DNA from: Sacculina carcini
Lineage: Eukaryota; Arthropoda; Thecostraca; Sacculinidae
DNA: 64,000 bases
Assembly (NCBI GenBank): GCA_916048095.2
Contig: OU696570.1
Span: 5,633,518-5,697,517, forward strand
Direction of reading: 5' to 3'
Of this stretch, positions 34,095 to 45,678 are shown piece after piece. Each line of letters begins with the position of its first letter. Within the stretch, counting starts at the first letter, position 1. Under the pieces are notes generated by a model. That model was not told the DNA's origin, did no database searches, and saw nothing but the letters and a program-made list of their open reading frames with translations. Both the position numbers and the translations under genes were made by a program.

Positions 34095-35178
34095 CCAGTA
34101 AGGCGCCGTGTTCGGCGATGAACGAGCGAGCGCGAAGCTATCATATGTAATCAAACTTTGTCGTAAATGCATTTGTTTGCGTGCATGGGTAAAGATTTCT
34201 GCTAAATTTTAAGAGGGCATATGGCACGTGCCACGTGTCACACTGAGCACTGACATGATTCGGCACGGTCTCATTCGCGGTAGGAAGAATTGGGCTACCC
34301 AACAAAAATACGAATGTTTTGACATGGTCTCATTCGCGGCAGGAAGGATTAGGCTACCCAACAAAAAAACGCATGTTAATTGGACTTATGATTCCAGAGA
34401 TATAAGACTCTCAAAAAGCATGGGCAAAATTTTCTGCTAAATTATAAGAGGTCATAGGGCACGTGTCACGTGCCACACTGGGCACTGAAATAATTCGGCA
34501 CGATCTCATTCGCGGTAGGAAGGATTGGGCTACCCAACAAAAAAACGCATGTTAATCGGACTTATGGCTCCAGAGATATAAGCTTCTGAAAAACGGGTAA
34601 AAAGTGTTTTTCGAAAAAGTAGGAGGGCATTTGGGACGTGCCACGTGCCACAGTGGGCACTGACAGAATTCGACTTAGTCTCATCCGCGGCAGGAAGAAT
34701 GAGGCTACCCAACAAAAAAAACGCATGTTAATCATACTTATTGTTCCAGAGATATAAGCCTCTGAAAAACGGGTAAAAAGTGTTTTTCGAAAAAGTAGGG
34801 CATTTAGGATGTGTCACGTGCCACAGTGGGCACTGACATAATTTGGCTTGGTCTCATCCGCGGCAAAAAGGATGAGGCTACCTAACAAAAAAACGCATGT
34901 TAATCGGTCTTATGTTTCCAGAGATATAAGCCTCTGAAAAATGGGAATATACTGTTTTTCGAAAAAGTAGGAGGGCATTTGGGACGTGCCACGTGCCACA
35001 GTGGGCACTGACATGATTCGGTTTAGTCTCATCGGCGGCAGCAAGGATGAGGCTACCCAACAAAAACAATGCATATTGATCGGACTTATGGCTCCAGAGA
35101 TATAAGCCTCTGAAAAGCGTGACCGCTGAAAAGCGTAGTAACACCAAGTATGAACTTGCTCACTTCGCTCGCTCGTAA
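34095..35178. mobile_element. TIR-bounded element with five 175-bp tandem repeats (long form)
   Basis: Left end GTTCGGCGATGAACGAGCGA and right end TTGCTCACTTCGCTCGCTCG mirror each other around CGAGCGAGCG. Inside, the phrase GCATGTTAAT(C)GGACTTATG starts at about 34371, 34546, 34723, 34895 and 35070, a period of 172-177 bp. Each unit carries CACGTG-rich near-palindromes (GGACGTGCCACGTGCCACAG) and GGCAGGAAGGATGAGGCTAC. No protein is evident. Confidence 0.75.
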
Positions 35179-35180
35179 TT

Positions 35181-36245
35181 AGAAGCATCCAACAATAAAT
35201 AAAAATATGATTCAATAAGTAACAACAACACAAATAAATATGATTCAATAAACAACAACAACACCAATAAATATGATGCAATAAACAGCAATAGCAACAA
35301 CCAAAAACAAGCAAACCCCACGATGGCCTCCACCAGACGCACACACCGTGGCTGCAGCGAAGCACAACACGACAGGCCCCAGCTTCCACCACGCTCCCGC
35401 CTCCACCCGTGCTTTTCAGTGTTCCGCCGCAGCCTGCAGTCTTATTTATCACTGGCTGCTGCGACAGGGCCCACCACCTCGGCCCCAGCACCCAACGTGC
35501 TCCCGCCGACACCCCTGCTATTCAACACCCTGCCGCAGACAGCCGTAACTCCGCCGGACAAGCAAGCCGCGCCGTCGTCTCAACTCCGTTGTCTTCTCCT
35601 CAGACATCAGTAGCTCCTTTCTTTCATCTTCCCTCCAGCACCAGCATCCTCCACCAGCGATATTCCAGCTTCCCGGCGAGGAGTTCAACACCCGTACAGG
35701 TGGGACGATGAGCATCCCTCTGCCGCAGCTCCCCCGCTGCCTCCTGCCGGCACCATGCTCTACTGCCGTCCCCCTGCATACCAACCTGACACGCCGCCGA
35801 GCACATCCACGTCTTCCAAGCCGCTGCTAATACTGGAGGGCACTTGGCTGCTGAAGCCGGGTCGCGGACAAAAAAAACAATTCCCAACAAAAAGGCCGAA
35901 ATAGCTTGTAACAAAACTCAAAAACTAAAATGTATTACAGACATGCGCGCGTGGGGCAGTGATGCCCACGCGCGCCTACAGGAGGTCACAACCAGACCAG
36001 ACCACAAACACGACTCACGCAACACGCATTCACGCTCACAGCGTGACACGGGAGCACGCGCACACACACACGCAAAGACTTCACACCCACCGCCGCAACC
36101 AATCAGCGGCGAGCCGGTCGCTCGCTTGCCGCCGCGGGGCATGAACACTCGACAAACACAAACACAAACACTGACGCAACTATACACACTCGCTCACACA
36201 CTCTCTCGCACACAATACACATTAAAACAATACACGATCACACGT
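35181..36245. other. GC-rich stretch, no assigned gene
   Basis: After AAC-rich spacers the composition becomes GC-rich (35320-36150) with several overlapping open frames on both strands; none shows a domain I recognise. Near 35890-35906 GCCGAAATAGCTTGTA also occurs in the leader of the 11.5-16.1 kb LTR element (about 15707-15725), and 36060-36230 is rich in CACACA like that element's LTR. It may therefore be the remains of a related element. Confidence 0.4.
35945..35975. other. GC-rich perfect hairpin
   Basis: GCGCGCGTGGG, nine-base loop, CCCACGCGCGC: an 11-bp uninterrupted stem, unusually GC-rich for this window. Confidence 0.85.
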
Positions 36246-36684
36246 CAAAGTTCCATAGAAACAATATAAAGAACATTATTGCGACCATTACTAAAAATAT
36301 TTATATTTGCAATTAGTGTATTTCACTTTTGTATTAGCTTTCCACTTTAAATTGCATATTGATTGTTATGCTCCTTTTTGATATTTTAGCCCAATAATAT
36401 TGATTCAGCTTCGGTGGTTTATTGTAAAAATTGTACCAATTCGGAGAGAGGGTGGAAAAATAGTACCAACTCGTAAAGAGGATAGAAGAGAAGGACTGGT
36501 GTATTTTCTTCCTTGAGAACTGCAAACAGAAATTTACCTTTTTTGAAGGAGGATATTTTCACGACGGTTATGTAATTATAGATTACTTTTTATAGATTAT
36601 TAGGTTGCTATATAATTTCACGTACAAATAACAAACAAAATGTGTACTTCATATAGCGTACTAATCAGCAAAGGCGTGATAAAC
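36246..36684. mobile_element. hAT-like element copy 2, left piece
   Basis: Similar to 24545-24962 in the complete copy, from TTCCAT.GAAAC through ATTGCGACCATTACT and GGTGGAAAAATAGTACCAAC to GGCGTGATAAACA. It breaks at 36684 where LINE sequence starts. The remaining right end is at 39238-39373. Confidence 0.85.
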
Positions 36685-38364
36685 ACTGATGACAAAGCTC
36701 TGATGACAAAGCCTGGTTTACCAACGAATGTCGCAGCGCACGTGAATCCAAACAGGAGGCTTACCACAAGTGGCTTCAATCGCGCTCAGCCAATTCATGG
36801 AATGTCTACACTGAGGGCAGGCGGCATGCTGAGCATGTGTATTCAGAAGCGGAAACACGTCACTCAAAGAAATTCGATGAAAAACTAACATCTGCCAATT
36901 ACGCCCACAAATGGTGGTCAATGTTGTAATCGTCAGTGTTTGGACATGACCTGTCTGTCCCTCCTTTATTCTCAGCCAACGGTGAGCTCAAAAGCAGCCC
37001 AACAGAAAGGCAGAGCTGCTTATGGATTACTTCCATTCCAAGCAATGTGAAGGGTCCATTCCGTTTGACGATTCATCTGTCCTCGCACCAAATATCAAAA
37101 GCATTGGCTTCCGATCAAAAAAAGTGGCAAATCTCATGAAAGATATTGATGCCCACGGAGAAACAGACCCTCTGAACATGTTTCCGCTATTTTTAAGAAC
37201 ACGGCAGATACTCTAGCTCCGAAGCTCAGTGCTGTTTTCAGGCGCTTGATGAAGACTGGGTCGTTTACATCCTGTTGGCGGGTTGCGAATATCACGCCCA
37301 CTCCAAAAGGAACCAATTAAGCTGATGTTGCAAACTTCCGGCCGATATCGATTACGCCGATTCTGTCCAAAATATTCGAGCACTTGATATCTTACAGACT
37401 GTCCAAGTACCTGGAGAGCAACAATCTGCTGTCGAAAAACCAATTTGCATACCGCAAAGAACTCAGCACGACTGACGCTCTGCTTACTATCACGCACGAG
37501 CTCCAGCAAGGGCTAGACAAATGCAGTGATGCCTGGATTGTGCAGTTGGATTTATCGGCAGCATTTGACCGTGTGAGCCATCAGGGCTAGCTGCAAAAAC
37601 TGAGAAACATTTGAGTCGGCGGCCGCTTGCTGAGTGTTTTGAATCAATTTCTCTCCAATCGCGTACAACGTGTTGCCATTGATGGAGCATACAGTCGCTG
37701 GCAGAGCATGCTCCCCGGTGTCTCGCAGGGAAGTGTGTCGGGTCCTATTATCTTAAACATTTACACCGCTGATCTCTACACAACCACACGCAACCCTGTG
37801 TATGGATATGCTGATTATATCACCTTGATGGCTTTATTTTTATCTCCTTCGGACAGACCACAGTTGCGTCAAACGGTCAACGACAATCTCAGCAGTGTCC
37901 TGGAGTTGTTTGAGAGGTGGAGTATTATGCTGAACACTTCGAAATCTTAATGCTTGTTGGTTTCTACGCCACGTTCCGGTCAGCCTTCACATGGAGCTAT
38001 CCTCATAAATGACGCCCAACTCAGCTTGTGTGATGAGCTCAAAATATTGGGAGTACATATATACTCAAAACTAACATTTGAGAGTCACATTTGGAATCTA
38101 GTTTGTTCGGCATCGCAGAAACTGCGAATTATAAGAAGGGCATATCGGATGTTCGGTAGCAGAACAATCTCCAAAAGCTGTTTTCGTTGTTTCTTTTTGC
38201 GTATTGTGGAGTACTGCGCCCCTGTGTGGTCTTCTGCTGCGAATTGTCACCTCAATCTCATCAACAGAGTTGTTAGAACTTGCAAGTTCCTCTGTGGTGA
38301 CTTAGTTCTTGGTGATCTTTGCCATCGTCGAAATGTAAGCAGCGTATGCATTCTTATGTATTGA
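36685..38364 (+). pseudogene. LINE reverse transcriptase with mutated active site
   Basis: Begins within the region between endonuclease and RT. RT starts with FRPISITPILSKIFEHLISY, then NQFAYRKELSTTDALLTI, QLDLSAAFDRVSHQG and GVSQGSVSGPI. The active-site motif reads YADYIT: the second catalytic Asp is Tyr (codon 37816-37818). TAG (37588-37590) and TGA (about 37612) lie in frame, with further shifts near 37320 and 37950. The C-terminal part runs to 38364, where it is cut by dispersed repeat E. The style is CR1/Rex-like; the endonuclease and true 3' end are missing. Confidence 0.85.
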
Positions 38365-39230
38365 TGGTGGTTATTTACTGAATCAAATATTTATTTTTGA
38401 TTGTTATTTTTTATTGAGGAACGTGGGCGGAGTGACATTGTGAAGTGTTATCGAATGAGGGTTTTTTAATTATTTTTATTTATTCTTGATTTTATTTTCC
38501 AACTCTTACGCTGGCTTTCTCGCAGAACAATTCCAACAAATTCAAGGTCAAATTCAATTAAATGCTACTGAAAGAGCCGAATTGACTGTTGAGTCCTATT
38601 AATTATGTATTTATTCTTACTTAGTGTTACTTATTCATATATATTTTTAATTTTCCACATTTTCTGTTATATATTCATATTTATTGTAATTTATTTATAT
38701 TTATTGTTATTTATTTTCTATTTATTTATATTTATTCTTATTTTACTCTCTATTTATTCATATTTATTATTGGTTGTTGTTATTTATTAAATCATACATT
38801 CACTCAGTGTTGGCTGTTGTTGATTATTGAATCATATTTATTGTTCTTGATTGTTATTTATTACTTATTTAATCATATTTGCTCTTATTTATTGATGGTT
38901 GTTATAAATAACGACGACTACGTTTACGACGGACGACGTTGACGACGACTATATTTACTGAATCACATATTTATTGTTGATTGATATTTTTTATTGAGGA
39001 ACGTGGGCTGAGTGACATTGTGAAGTGTTATCGGATGATGGTTTATTATTTATTGCTATTTATTCATTATTTTCTTTTCCAACTTTCTTTCTAGAATTTT
39101 TTATCTTCTAACTCTCATTCTCTCTGAATATTGTGGGCGCTTCCGGTACATGGAGCCACCTTAGGGTGGTAATAGATCTTGAACTCTTCCCATGCTACTG
39201 GATTTGCCTGTAATTATTGATGATAATAAC
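38365..39230 (-). repeat. Dispersed repeat E, inverted copy with the empty hAT site
   Basis: Reverse complement of 23640-23829 joined to 29822-30000. At 39042-39049 TTTATTAT corresponds to a single ATAATAA(C) where the other copy has the duplicated target and the hAT element. A second partial copy of one end is at 38375-38465, with TTATTTA-rich spacers at 38600-38900. Confidence 0.85.
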
Positions 39231-39237
39231 ATGTAAT

Positions 39238-39373
39238 GACATGTGATAAAGCAATACAAAAGTAATAATAACATTGAAACTCATAGGTTATTTGTAGGTT
39301 ACCTTTTTAGGTTAATTTTTCTCGAAAATATAGTTACTTTTTTCTGATTTTAGGTTACTTTTTTGACAGCCCA
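39238..39373. mobile_element. hAT-like element copy 2, right piece
   Basis: Resumes at GACATGTGATAAAGC and continues AACTCATAGGTTA, CTCGAAAATATAGTTAC to the terminal TTTTGACAGCCCA, matching 24953-25092. Together with 36246-36684 it is one element split by a 2.5-kb block. Confidence 0.85.
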
Positions 39374-40179
39374 AGTTATCAGTCATTTAGCCGCGTATCG
39401 TACCCTGACGTTCAAATGCATTTTATATGCGTTGCTATACATACTTTAAATATATGCTCTCAAATATATATCACTTTCGTCAGATAATTCATTTCAACAT
39501 CTCGTCCTGTTAAAAAAGTATTTGTCAGTGATAGACTTCTAATATTTCTCAGTCGTATACAGCATACATGTTTTCACTGTAAAACTCAAATCTCGAAGTC
39601 CAATTGTACATCAATCAATCAATCAATCAATGTATTTGTTAAATAAAAGGTCAAATGCCTAAGTGGCAGCTGCTACACGGGAAGAAGCCGAAGCTTATGA
39701 GCACACAGGCGTGTCCCGTGCAGCTCGATGCCACCGCAGAACCGACCCTCTTCACTCTATGGCGCCACAAGGACGTAAGACGTATTATAGATATCTCCCC
39801 AGAATTCATGGCATAACTCATGACTGATATCTAGTACCATTTACTGCTGGGTGGACAGGGGCTGTTGGATTATTCGCCCAATGAAATTCTGCTCCGCCGG
39901 GTTATAGCGCTATTGTGAACAGAAGCGCGACAAAATTTAAAAGGCAAACACAACTATGGAGATCAGATCAGATCAGAGACGAGAGCTTGGCCTTTACAAC
40001 GGCACTCTCTGATGCAATTTGTATTTTCCCTGTAAACACACAACAGTGCCTTATGTTGACACACACCGGTTTATACACACATCTATTTGTATAGATATGT
40101 AAATTTAATTACACTTATCAATGCACATAATCGCCCTCAACTGGCACACAACACATTACACATTATATATATACACAAA
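39374..40179. other. Stretch without a recognisable gene
   Basis: AT-rich apart from 39660-39960. There is a short (ATCA)n run near 39609-39631 next to a GC-richer block that may be the tail and body of a SINE-like element, but I cannot confirm promoter boxes. No convincing ORF. Confidence 0.4.
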
Positions 40180-40454
40180 TACATACATATACATAGATAT
40201 ATATACATATATACATACAACCTATAAACCACATAACACGCAATATAGCATAGTCTGATTTTTTGCACGTATTTACATTACAGACATTTACAGACACCTA
40301 GGCATATGTCCAGATTTACTCGAACTCCGCACTTATTTACATTGCACACTCACATGACACATGTATACACAACACAAGTTAACGCATAAATATAACATGA
40401 AATACTACACATATTTTTTATAACACATTACATATACACATATACATACATATA

Positions 40455-40645
40455 TATTCTCATTCAGACAAACGAGATTAAACTGGATTGCCGCTCTGCA
40501 GTTTTCAATCTTCTTCTTTGTCGTCTCGATCGCTCGTGCGAGTTTTTGATGATCGCTCTTGAGCTTGTGCAGTAATTCGCCGATGTGTAACGTTTCGGAG
40601 CAGCCGGTCTCCATCCTCAGACAATGTGGTCAACTAAATGCCGTT
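40455..40645 (-). repeat. Inverted arm, left
   Basis: Reverse complement of 40911-41100 with few mismatches. Its minus-strand frame from the ATG at 40614 reads METGCSETLHIGELLHKL, then KKKIENC, like the right arm. Confidence 0.85.
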
Positions 40646-40910
40646 TGTTCGCTGTCGAGTGTGTGTTTATATAGGTCGTCAATTGTATGTGTTATTTTCA
40701 CGCCTCGTGTATGCGCGCGGTGTGCGAAATTCGCACCTATGGTCGATGACACCTATGGCTCACGCTACTGCGCGCCGCCGTTTGTGGCACCACGCGCATG
40801 GGCGCGCCCAGCTCACTGCTTGATGGGGGTCTTTGGGTGGGGAGAACACCATTTTCCTCCAATTGCACGTTGATTTTTGTGCGCATTGTTGTGATGTAAA
40901 TAGCTTCCAG

Positions 40911-41100
40911 TGGCATTTAGTTGACCACATTGTCTGAGGATGGAGACCGGCTGCTCCGAAACGTTACACATCGGCGAATTACTACACAAGCTCAGCAGCG
41001 ATCATCAAAAACTCGCACCAGCGATCGAGACGACAAAGAAGAAGATTGAAAACTGCAAAGCGGCAATCCAGTTTAATCTCGTTTGTCTGAATGAGAATAT
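40911..41100 (+). repeat. Inverted arm, right, with hammerhead-like core
   Basis: Carries CTGAGGA, a GGAG...CTCC stem and GAAAC at about 40931-40964. One extra U separates CTGAGGA from the stem, which would weaken a true hammerhead core. The same frame METGCSETLHIGELLHKL is open from 40940. Function is unproven. Confidence 0.55.
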
Positions 41101-41126
41101 TCTTCCAGGCTACACCAATATCATAC

Positions 41127-41138
<12 letters not shown>

Positions 41139-41184
<46 letters not shown>
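41139..41184. repeat. (TA)n microsatellite
   Basis: TA run between the right inverted arm and the right outer direct repeat. Confidence 0.9.
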
Positions 41185-41189
<5 letters not shown>

Positions 41190-41664
41190 CAACCTATAAA
41201 CCACATAACACGCTATATAGCATAGCATAAGTTTTTTATGTTTTTTTGTGTGCACGTATTTACATCCACATACACCTAGGCATATGTCCAGATTTGCTCG
41301 AACTCCGTACTTATTTACAATGCACACTCACATGTATACACAACACAAGTTAACGCATACATATAACAAAATACTACACTTTTTTGAACACTCACAGACG
41401 TCGTTACTATTATGTACAAACATGAGTTATGCATCAAAAATTACCACTACATGAATACACGTAGCCTACGAACCGTTTACATTCGGAAATTATTGTTTTA
41501 CATCCATACATTTATATAGTAACTAAAATGCAATACTTCTATAGTAACTCAAATGCAATACTTCTATAGTAACTAAAATGTACTAGTTCAGAAAAATAGC
41601 TGGAACAGTTGAAATAAATCAAACTCAACTATATTGCTATATTTCTACCACTGTCTTAGTCTAT

Positions 41665-43420
41665 TCATCTCATCCTTTTCCTTATCGGCCAGAGTGTCGC
41701 TAGTGTTTTCTTCGTGTCCTGTATGTAGTACTTGCAGAATAATACTTCTCCGATTACTTCGTGGTCTTCTACTTTGTATGACTGTACTAGCAATGTGTGT
41801 TTTACTCGCTCTTCCTGATATGCTGGACACCAGAGTATGAAGTGCTCGAGGTTTTCCACGTCGTATCCGCAACATTCACATTCCTTGCTCTTTCCTTTTA
41901 ACTTCTTTCTGTCGTTCAGATTCAAGTTGTTTGTGCGGCACTTCAGTAACAGAATAGATGCTGGTCTATTGTCATATACCTTTTCTTGTCCTCCGAGTTC
42001 CTCTCTCCAATCGCTGTATATTCTCAAGCTGGATCTTTCCTTGACTTCTTCCTTCCACAGTTGTGTGTCCCACTTTCTTATCGTTTCTCGAATACTCTTT
42101 TTGTCTGCGTTTTGCGTGTTTCTTGCATTCACTCCGATTGACTTAAGTTCGTCTCTAATTCCGTTCAGTATTCCTTTCTCTCCATTTTCTTTTTGTACTT
42201 TTGAAATTCTTTTGAGGATTTCGTTGATTCCCTTGTTGCAATACGTCAAAAACTTCCATTTTCCTTCCAATATTCTGGTACTCATCGACGATGCTCCAAT
42301 CTCGCCTCTCAATGCACTCACCTGTGTGTATCTCGGCGCTCCTAGAATGCTCCTGTATACTCCGTTTTCAATTATCTGTAGTTTCTCAATCTCTTGTTTC
42401 CTCATATCCATGACGTTGATTCCATAGAGTACTGCCGGAAGAGCGATTGACTTCCAGAAGGGTTTTCCTATCAGTATTTTTGAACAGCTCTTCCTGATCA
42501 CAGGGTAAGTCAGATACGCCATTTTTCTCGCCTTTTCGATCATGGCCTTTCTTTGTTCTCGGAAACAGTTTCTGCCCTCGTTTTTGATTAATCCCAAGTA
42601 TTTCATTGACTCTGCCACCTCTATATTTCTCATCTGTTCCGGCTTTTCACTTGCATGGAATGTCAGTATTTTGTATTTGTTCTTGTTTGTTTCCAGACCG
42701 TATCTACCGCTGATTTCTTCTCCTTTGGTGATCATTTCTATCGCTTCTTCTTCTGTTGTAGCTAGCAGCAATGCATCATCGGCATAAAACAGAGATGGTA
42801 TTTTCAGCTCTTCATCTGTGAATCCTTTTCCCAATTTTTCTATTTCTGCAATTATCTCAATCGTGACCAATTTCAATAACGAGGTGGACGCTGTGCATCC
42901 TTGTCTCACTCCGCTTGTGATCTTCATGGTGTTCTCCTTTTTCCCAATTTCAGTTTGTATCGAGTCTTCTTGTTATACTTCCGCAATAATTTTGATCACG
43001 TCCGGGTGGAGCTTGAATCTCTTGCATGTTTCTATAATCTCTTCTCTTTTCAGACTGTCATATGCCTTGCAGTAGTCGATCGATATGAGGAATAATTATT
43101 TCTTGTTTTGTATGTCCGGTCGATGCAGTATTTCATTATCACGAAGTTGTTCTCAATCCTTGCCTTCTCTGTAAATCCTCCTTGAAGATCGTTCCCCATG
43201 TTGTTGTTCCTGATGTGGTTCTCTATGAAGTCTACACTCATCTACTCACTACACTCATCATCAATTTGTAACGCTGATTCGCAACAGTGATGGGTCTCAA
43301 TTCATGTGGTTTGGGTTTCTTTGCCTTCGGTAGCATTATGGTTTTCGTTTTTATCCACTCTTCTGGAATTTGCCCGGAGGTCATTGTTTCTTGTAGATAA
43401 ACATGTTTGAGAGATAAACA
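41665..43420 (-). pseudogene. LINE reverse transcriptase with C-terminal zinc knuckle, 5'-truncated
   Basis: The longest piece (41665-42927, 420 residues) holds RT from TSGVRQGCTAS through the intact active site FYADD (about residues 47-51), a thumb with KYLG, and near its end CECCGYDVENLEHFILWCP, a C-x2-C...H...C knuckle common in LINE ORF2 C-termini. Upstream pieces in other frames (43050-43241 and from 43420) read the earlier RT motifs (LPKAKKPKPHELRPITVANQ, GNDLQGGFTEK). At least two shifts separate them near 42960-43090 and 43240. The 5' part is lost into the CA-rich tract at 43436. Clade not assigned. Confidence 0.8.
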
Positions 43421-43435
43421 TGTGACAACAGTAAG

Positions 43436-43610
43436 AACACATAATGCACTCATAGGAACACACACACACACTCACAGACATACACACACACACACACACA
43501 GACATACACACAAAAAACGCAACGCAACATACATAAACGCAAAAAACAGAAAAAAACACACACACACATACACACACATACATAAGCAAAATCATACACA
43601 TACACATGGG
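43436..43610. repeat. CA/GT-rich microsatellite
   Basis: Imperfect (CA)n with GACATA and AAAAAC interruptions at the 5' truncation point of the minus-strand LINE. It produces spurious Val/Cys and His/Thr frames. Confidence 0.85.
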
Positions 43611-43664
43611 GCACCATAAGTAAGAATGGGAAAACAAATCACGCGAAATCAGAATCAGACGATC

Positions 43665-44018
43665 AGACTAATTATAATTATAATACATCATAATAATTAT
43701 AATTATAATACATCATAATAATTATAATTATAATACATCATAATAATTATAATTATAATACATCATAATAATTATAATTATAATACATCATAATAATTAT
43801 AATTATAACACTACATAATAATTATAATTATAATACATCATAATAATTATAATTATAATACATCATAATAATTATAATTATAATACATTATAATAATTAA
43901 AATTATAATACATTATAATAATTATAATTATAATACATCATAATAATTATAATTATAATACATCATAATAATTATAATACATCATAATAATCATAATTAT
44001 AATACATCATAATAATTA
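43665..44018. repeat. 25-bp AT-only minisatellite
   Basis: About 14 tandem units of CATCATAATAATTATAATTATAATA (25 bp), for example starts at 43686 and 43711, with a few variants (ACTACATAA, CATTATAA) and two shortened units near the right end. Confidence 0.9.
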
Positions 44019-44089
44019 AACAAATTCCAGCCTAATATTCAACTGACCATAAATCTCGTGTCGTCTAATAGAATATGCAGTGTCAAAAT

Positions 44090-44461
44090 TCACAAAGCAC
44101 GCCGATAATTTAATAATTGTAATATTGTTAAATCTTGCCCCGTGATACTAGCCAGACGCATCCTACAAGACATGCAACTTAGCTTACTGACGCAATCTTT
44201 CGATATTATTCTTTCATTACACCCAGCATCTACTAATATATTGATTCGAGCTCCTATATTTAAAAAATTATTATGTATAATTGTTACCATTAGCAGCGAA
44301 ATTCGTTCTTGGTTTTGCTTTCTGAACCATATACCGACCATCTTTAGTGGTTGTTTTAGTAAATTTTGCGTACTGAGTTTATGAAATATCTTCTGATATA
44401 TGTTTGCTGCGGTTGTACCATCACCTAAAATATATACGATTAAAATAAATATTTCATCCAT
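44090..44461 (-). pseudogene. Retroelement protease-like fragment
   Basis: A 123-residue frame containing ILVDAGCNERIISKDCV, then RMRLASITGQDLTIL, patterned like an LTR-element aspartic protease (LVDTGCS..I, later a GQ.L strand). The catalytic triad reads D-A-G instead of D-T-G. No RT follows, so it is a small relic. Confidence 0.45.
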
Positions 44462-44547
44462 ATATAGCTATTTTATTTCCTAATTATATTCTGATTAAGG
44501 CTCCGGATTGAAATATCACTCACCTCAAAGTTCATTGAGCCACCGGT

Positions 44548-45177
44548 GTGATCCACATGTCCCGTTTTTGTGTTCCGGAGAGCATTGTCAGCGACCAAGG
44601 TCGGCAGTTTGAATCTTGCCTTTGGTCGCAGCTCACGTCACTCCTAGGCATCAAGTCGATGCGCACAACGGCCTATCACCCGCCGGCGAACGGCCTTGTC
44701 GAGCGTTTCCACAGACAGCTGAAGGCAAGTCTGCATGCATCCTGCTCCAAAGCTGACTGGACCGAACGGCTGCCTCTGGTCCTGCTCGGACTTCGCGCGG
44801 CCGTTAAGGAGAATATAGGCTCTTCGAGTGCGGAGCTGGTGTTGGGTGAACCGCTCCGAAGAGGCTCCATCTGTAAGGCCTGTACCAGCCCGGCCTATTC
44901 AACGAAAGGCATCATCAGATCGACCCATGGTGGCGGCACCTTTTCGTCGGGTACGATTCAACGACACCGTGCAGATTCGTACCATTCCGCTCAACAGGCC
45001 CTCTACTTTCAGACGCGCGCTTTCGACGTTTTCGTTGCCTTCTGAGCTGGCAGTTCAACCGCATACGTCTGTACATATCCGGCCCGCGTCTCATCCGCAA
45101 GCAAGCACAGCGAGTAGCAGCGCGATACGTCACACGCGTGCTGGCCGGCCCATACGTCCGCCGGCTCTCTACAGATA
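44548..45177 (+). pseudogene. Ty3 integrase C-terminal fragment
   Basis: Reads the integrase core from VPESIVSDQGRQFE (second catalytic Asp) through TAYHPPANGLVERFHRQLK (catalytic Glu) to ELVLGEPL. A shift near 44850-45000 moves to the frame that ends RAGRPIRPPALYR at the TAG 45175-45177. The first Asp and everything upstream are missing. It resembles the integrase of the 55.3-60.5 kb element. The stop is followed at once by a purine-rich tract and LTR start. Confidence 0.8.
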
Positions 45178-45188
45178 GGGGGAGGTGG

Positions 45189-45614
45189 TGTAGCGTCCTC
45201 TATGTGCACACTACTTTCTGAGTCAACTAAATGTTTTTGTCTCCGCCGCTATATGTCAGTAGAAGTATTTCGTATGTAAATTTCGTGTGACTTTAATTTC
45301 TTTTAGCAAATTTATCGTGTATCAATTAATTTTTAATTGCTTAGTATGTATTTTCGCAACTTGGTTCATGCACATAATTCAATATTACAACGCGAGACAC
45401 GATGGCGGACGCCGCCATGATGACCGTTTTCCAGCAAGTCGGTTTCTGTGTGATGCGCCGTTCGCATCTCTCGTTGTTGGCCGCTGAGTTGCATGTCGTC
45501 ATAATACACCGCTTGTGTTGTTTTCATCCTGTATGCGCATTTATTCACACCGAACCTGGACTTCGAGACGATTATGCAATTCAACAATAATTATGTAGTT
45601 GTCTGGTCACTACA
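45189..45614 (+). repeat. 3' LTR following the integrase fragment
   Basis: TAGGGGGAGGTGG (45175-45187) is a polypurine tract directly before TGTAGCGTCC. A plausible end is GGTCACTACA at 45614, giving TGTAG...CTACA inverted ends and 426 bp. The left edge is well supported; the right edge is inferred from the matching ends only. Confidence 0.55.
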
Positions 45615-45678
45615 GCAATTTATAGTCGTTCGGGCTGTCATAGCTTCAATCAGTAGCTATCCGGGACACGGCACCAAA

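Larger units (their letters stand above)
40180..41380. mobile_element. Nested direct and inverted repeats, possibly Penelope-related
   Basis: Outer direct repeats 40196-40420 and 41183-41380 (ACAACCTATAAACCACATAA, then CTAGGCATATGTCCAGATTT) flank inner inverted arms 40455-40645 and 40911-41100. The arms are nearly perfect over about 190 bp and a 265-bp spacer separates them. The right arm contains CTGAGGATGGAGACCGGCTG then CTCCGAAACGTT, a phrase resembling the CUGANGA...GAAA core of hammerhead ribozymes reported from Penelope-like elements. No RT or GIY-YIG domain is present. Confidence 0.5.

Noticed and set aside
34910..35512. 200-residue minus-strand Cys/Leu-rich frame
   Set aside because: Runs across AAC-rich spacers and the 175-bp repeats; no domain and no independent support.
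41837..42427. 196-residue plus-strand frame
   Set aside because: Antisense of the LINE RT; hydrophobic composition follows from the opposite strand.
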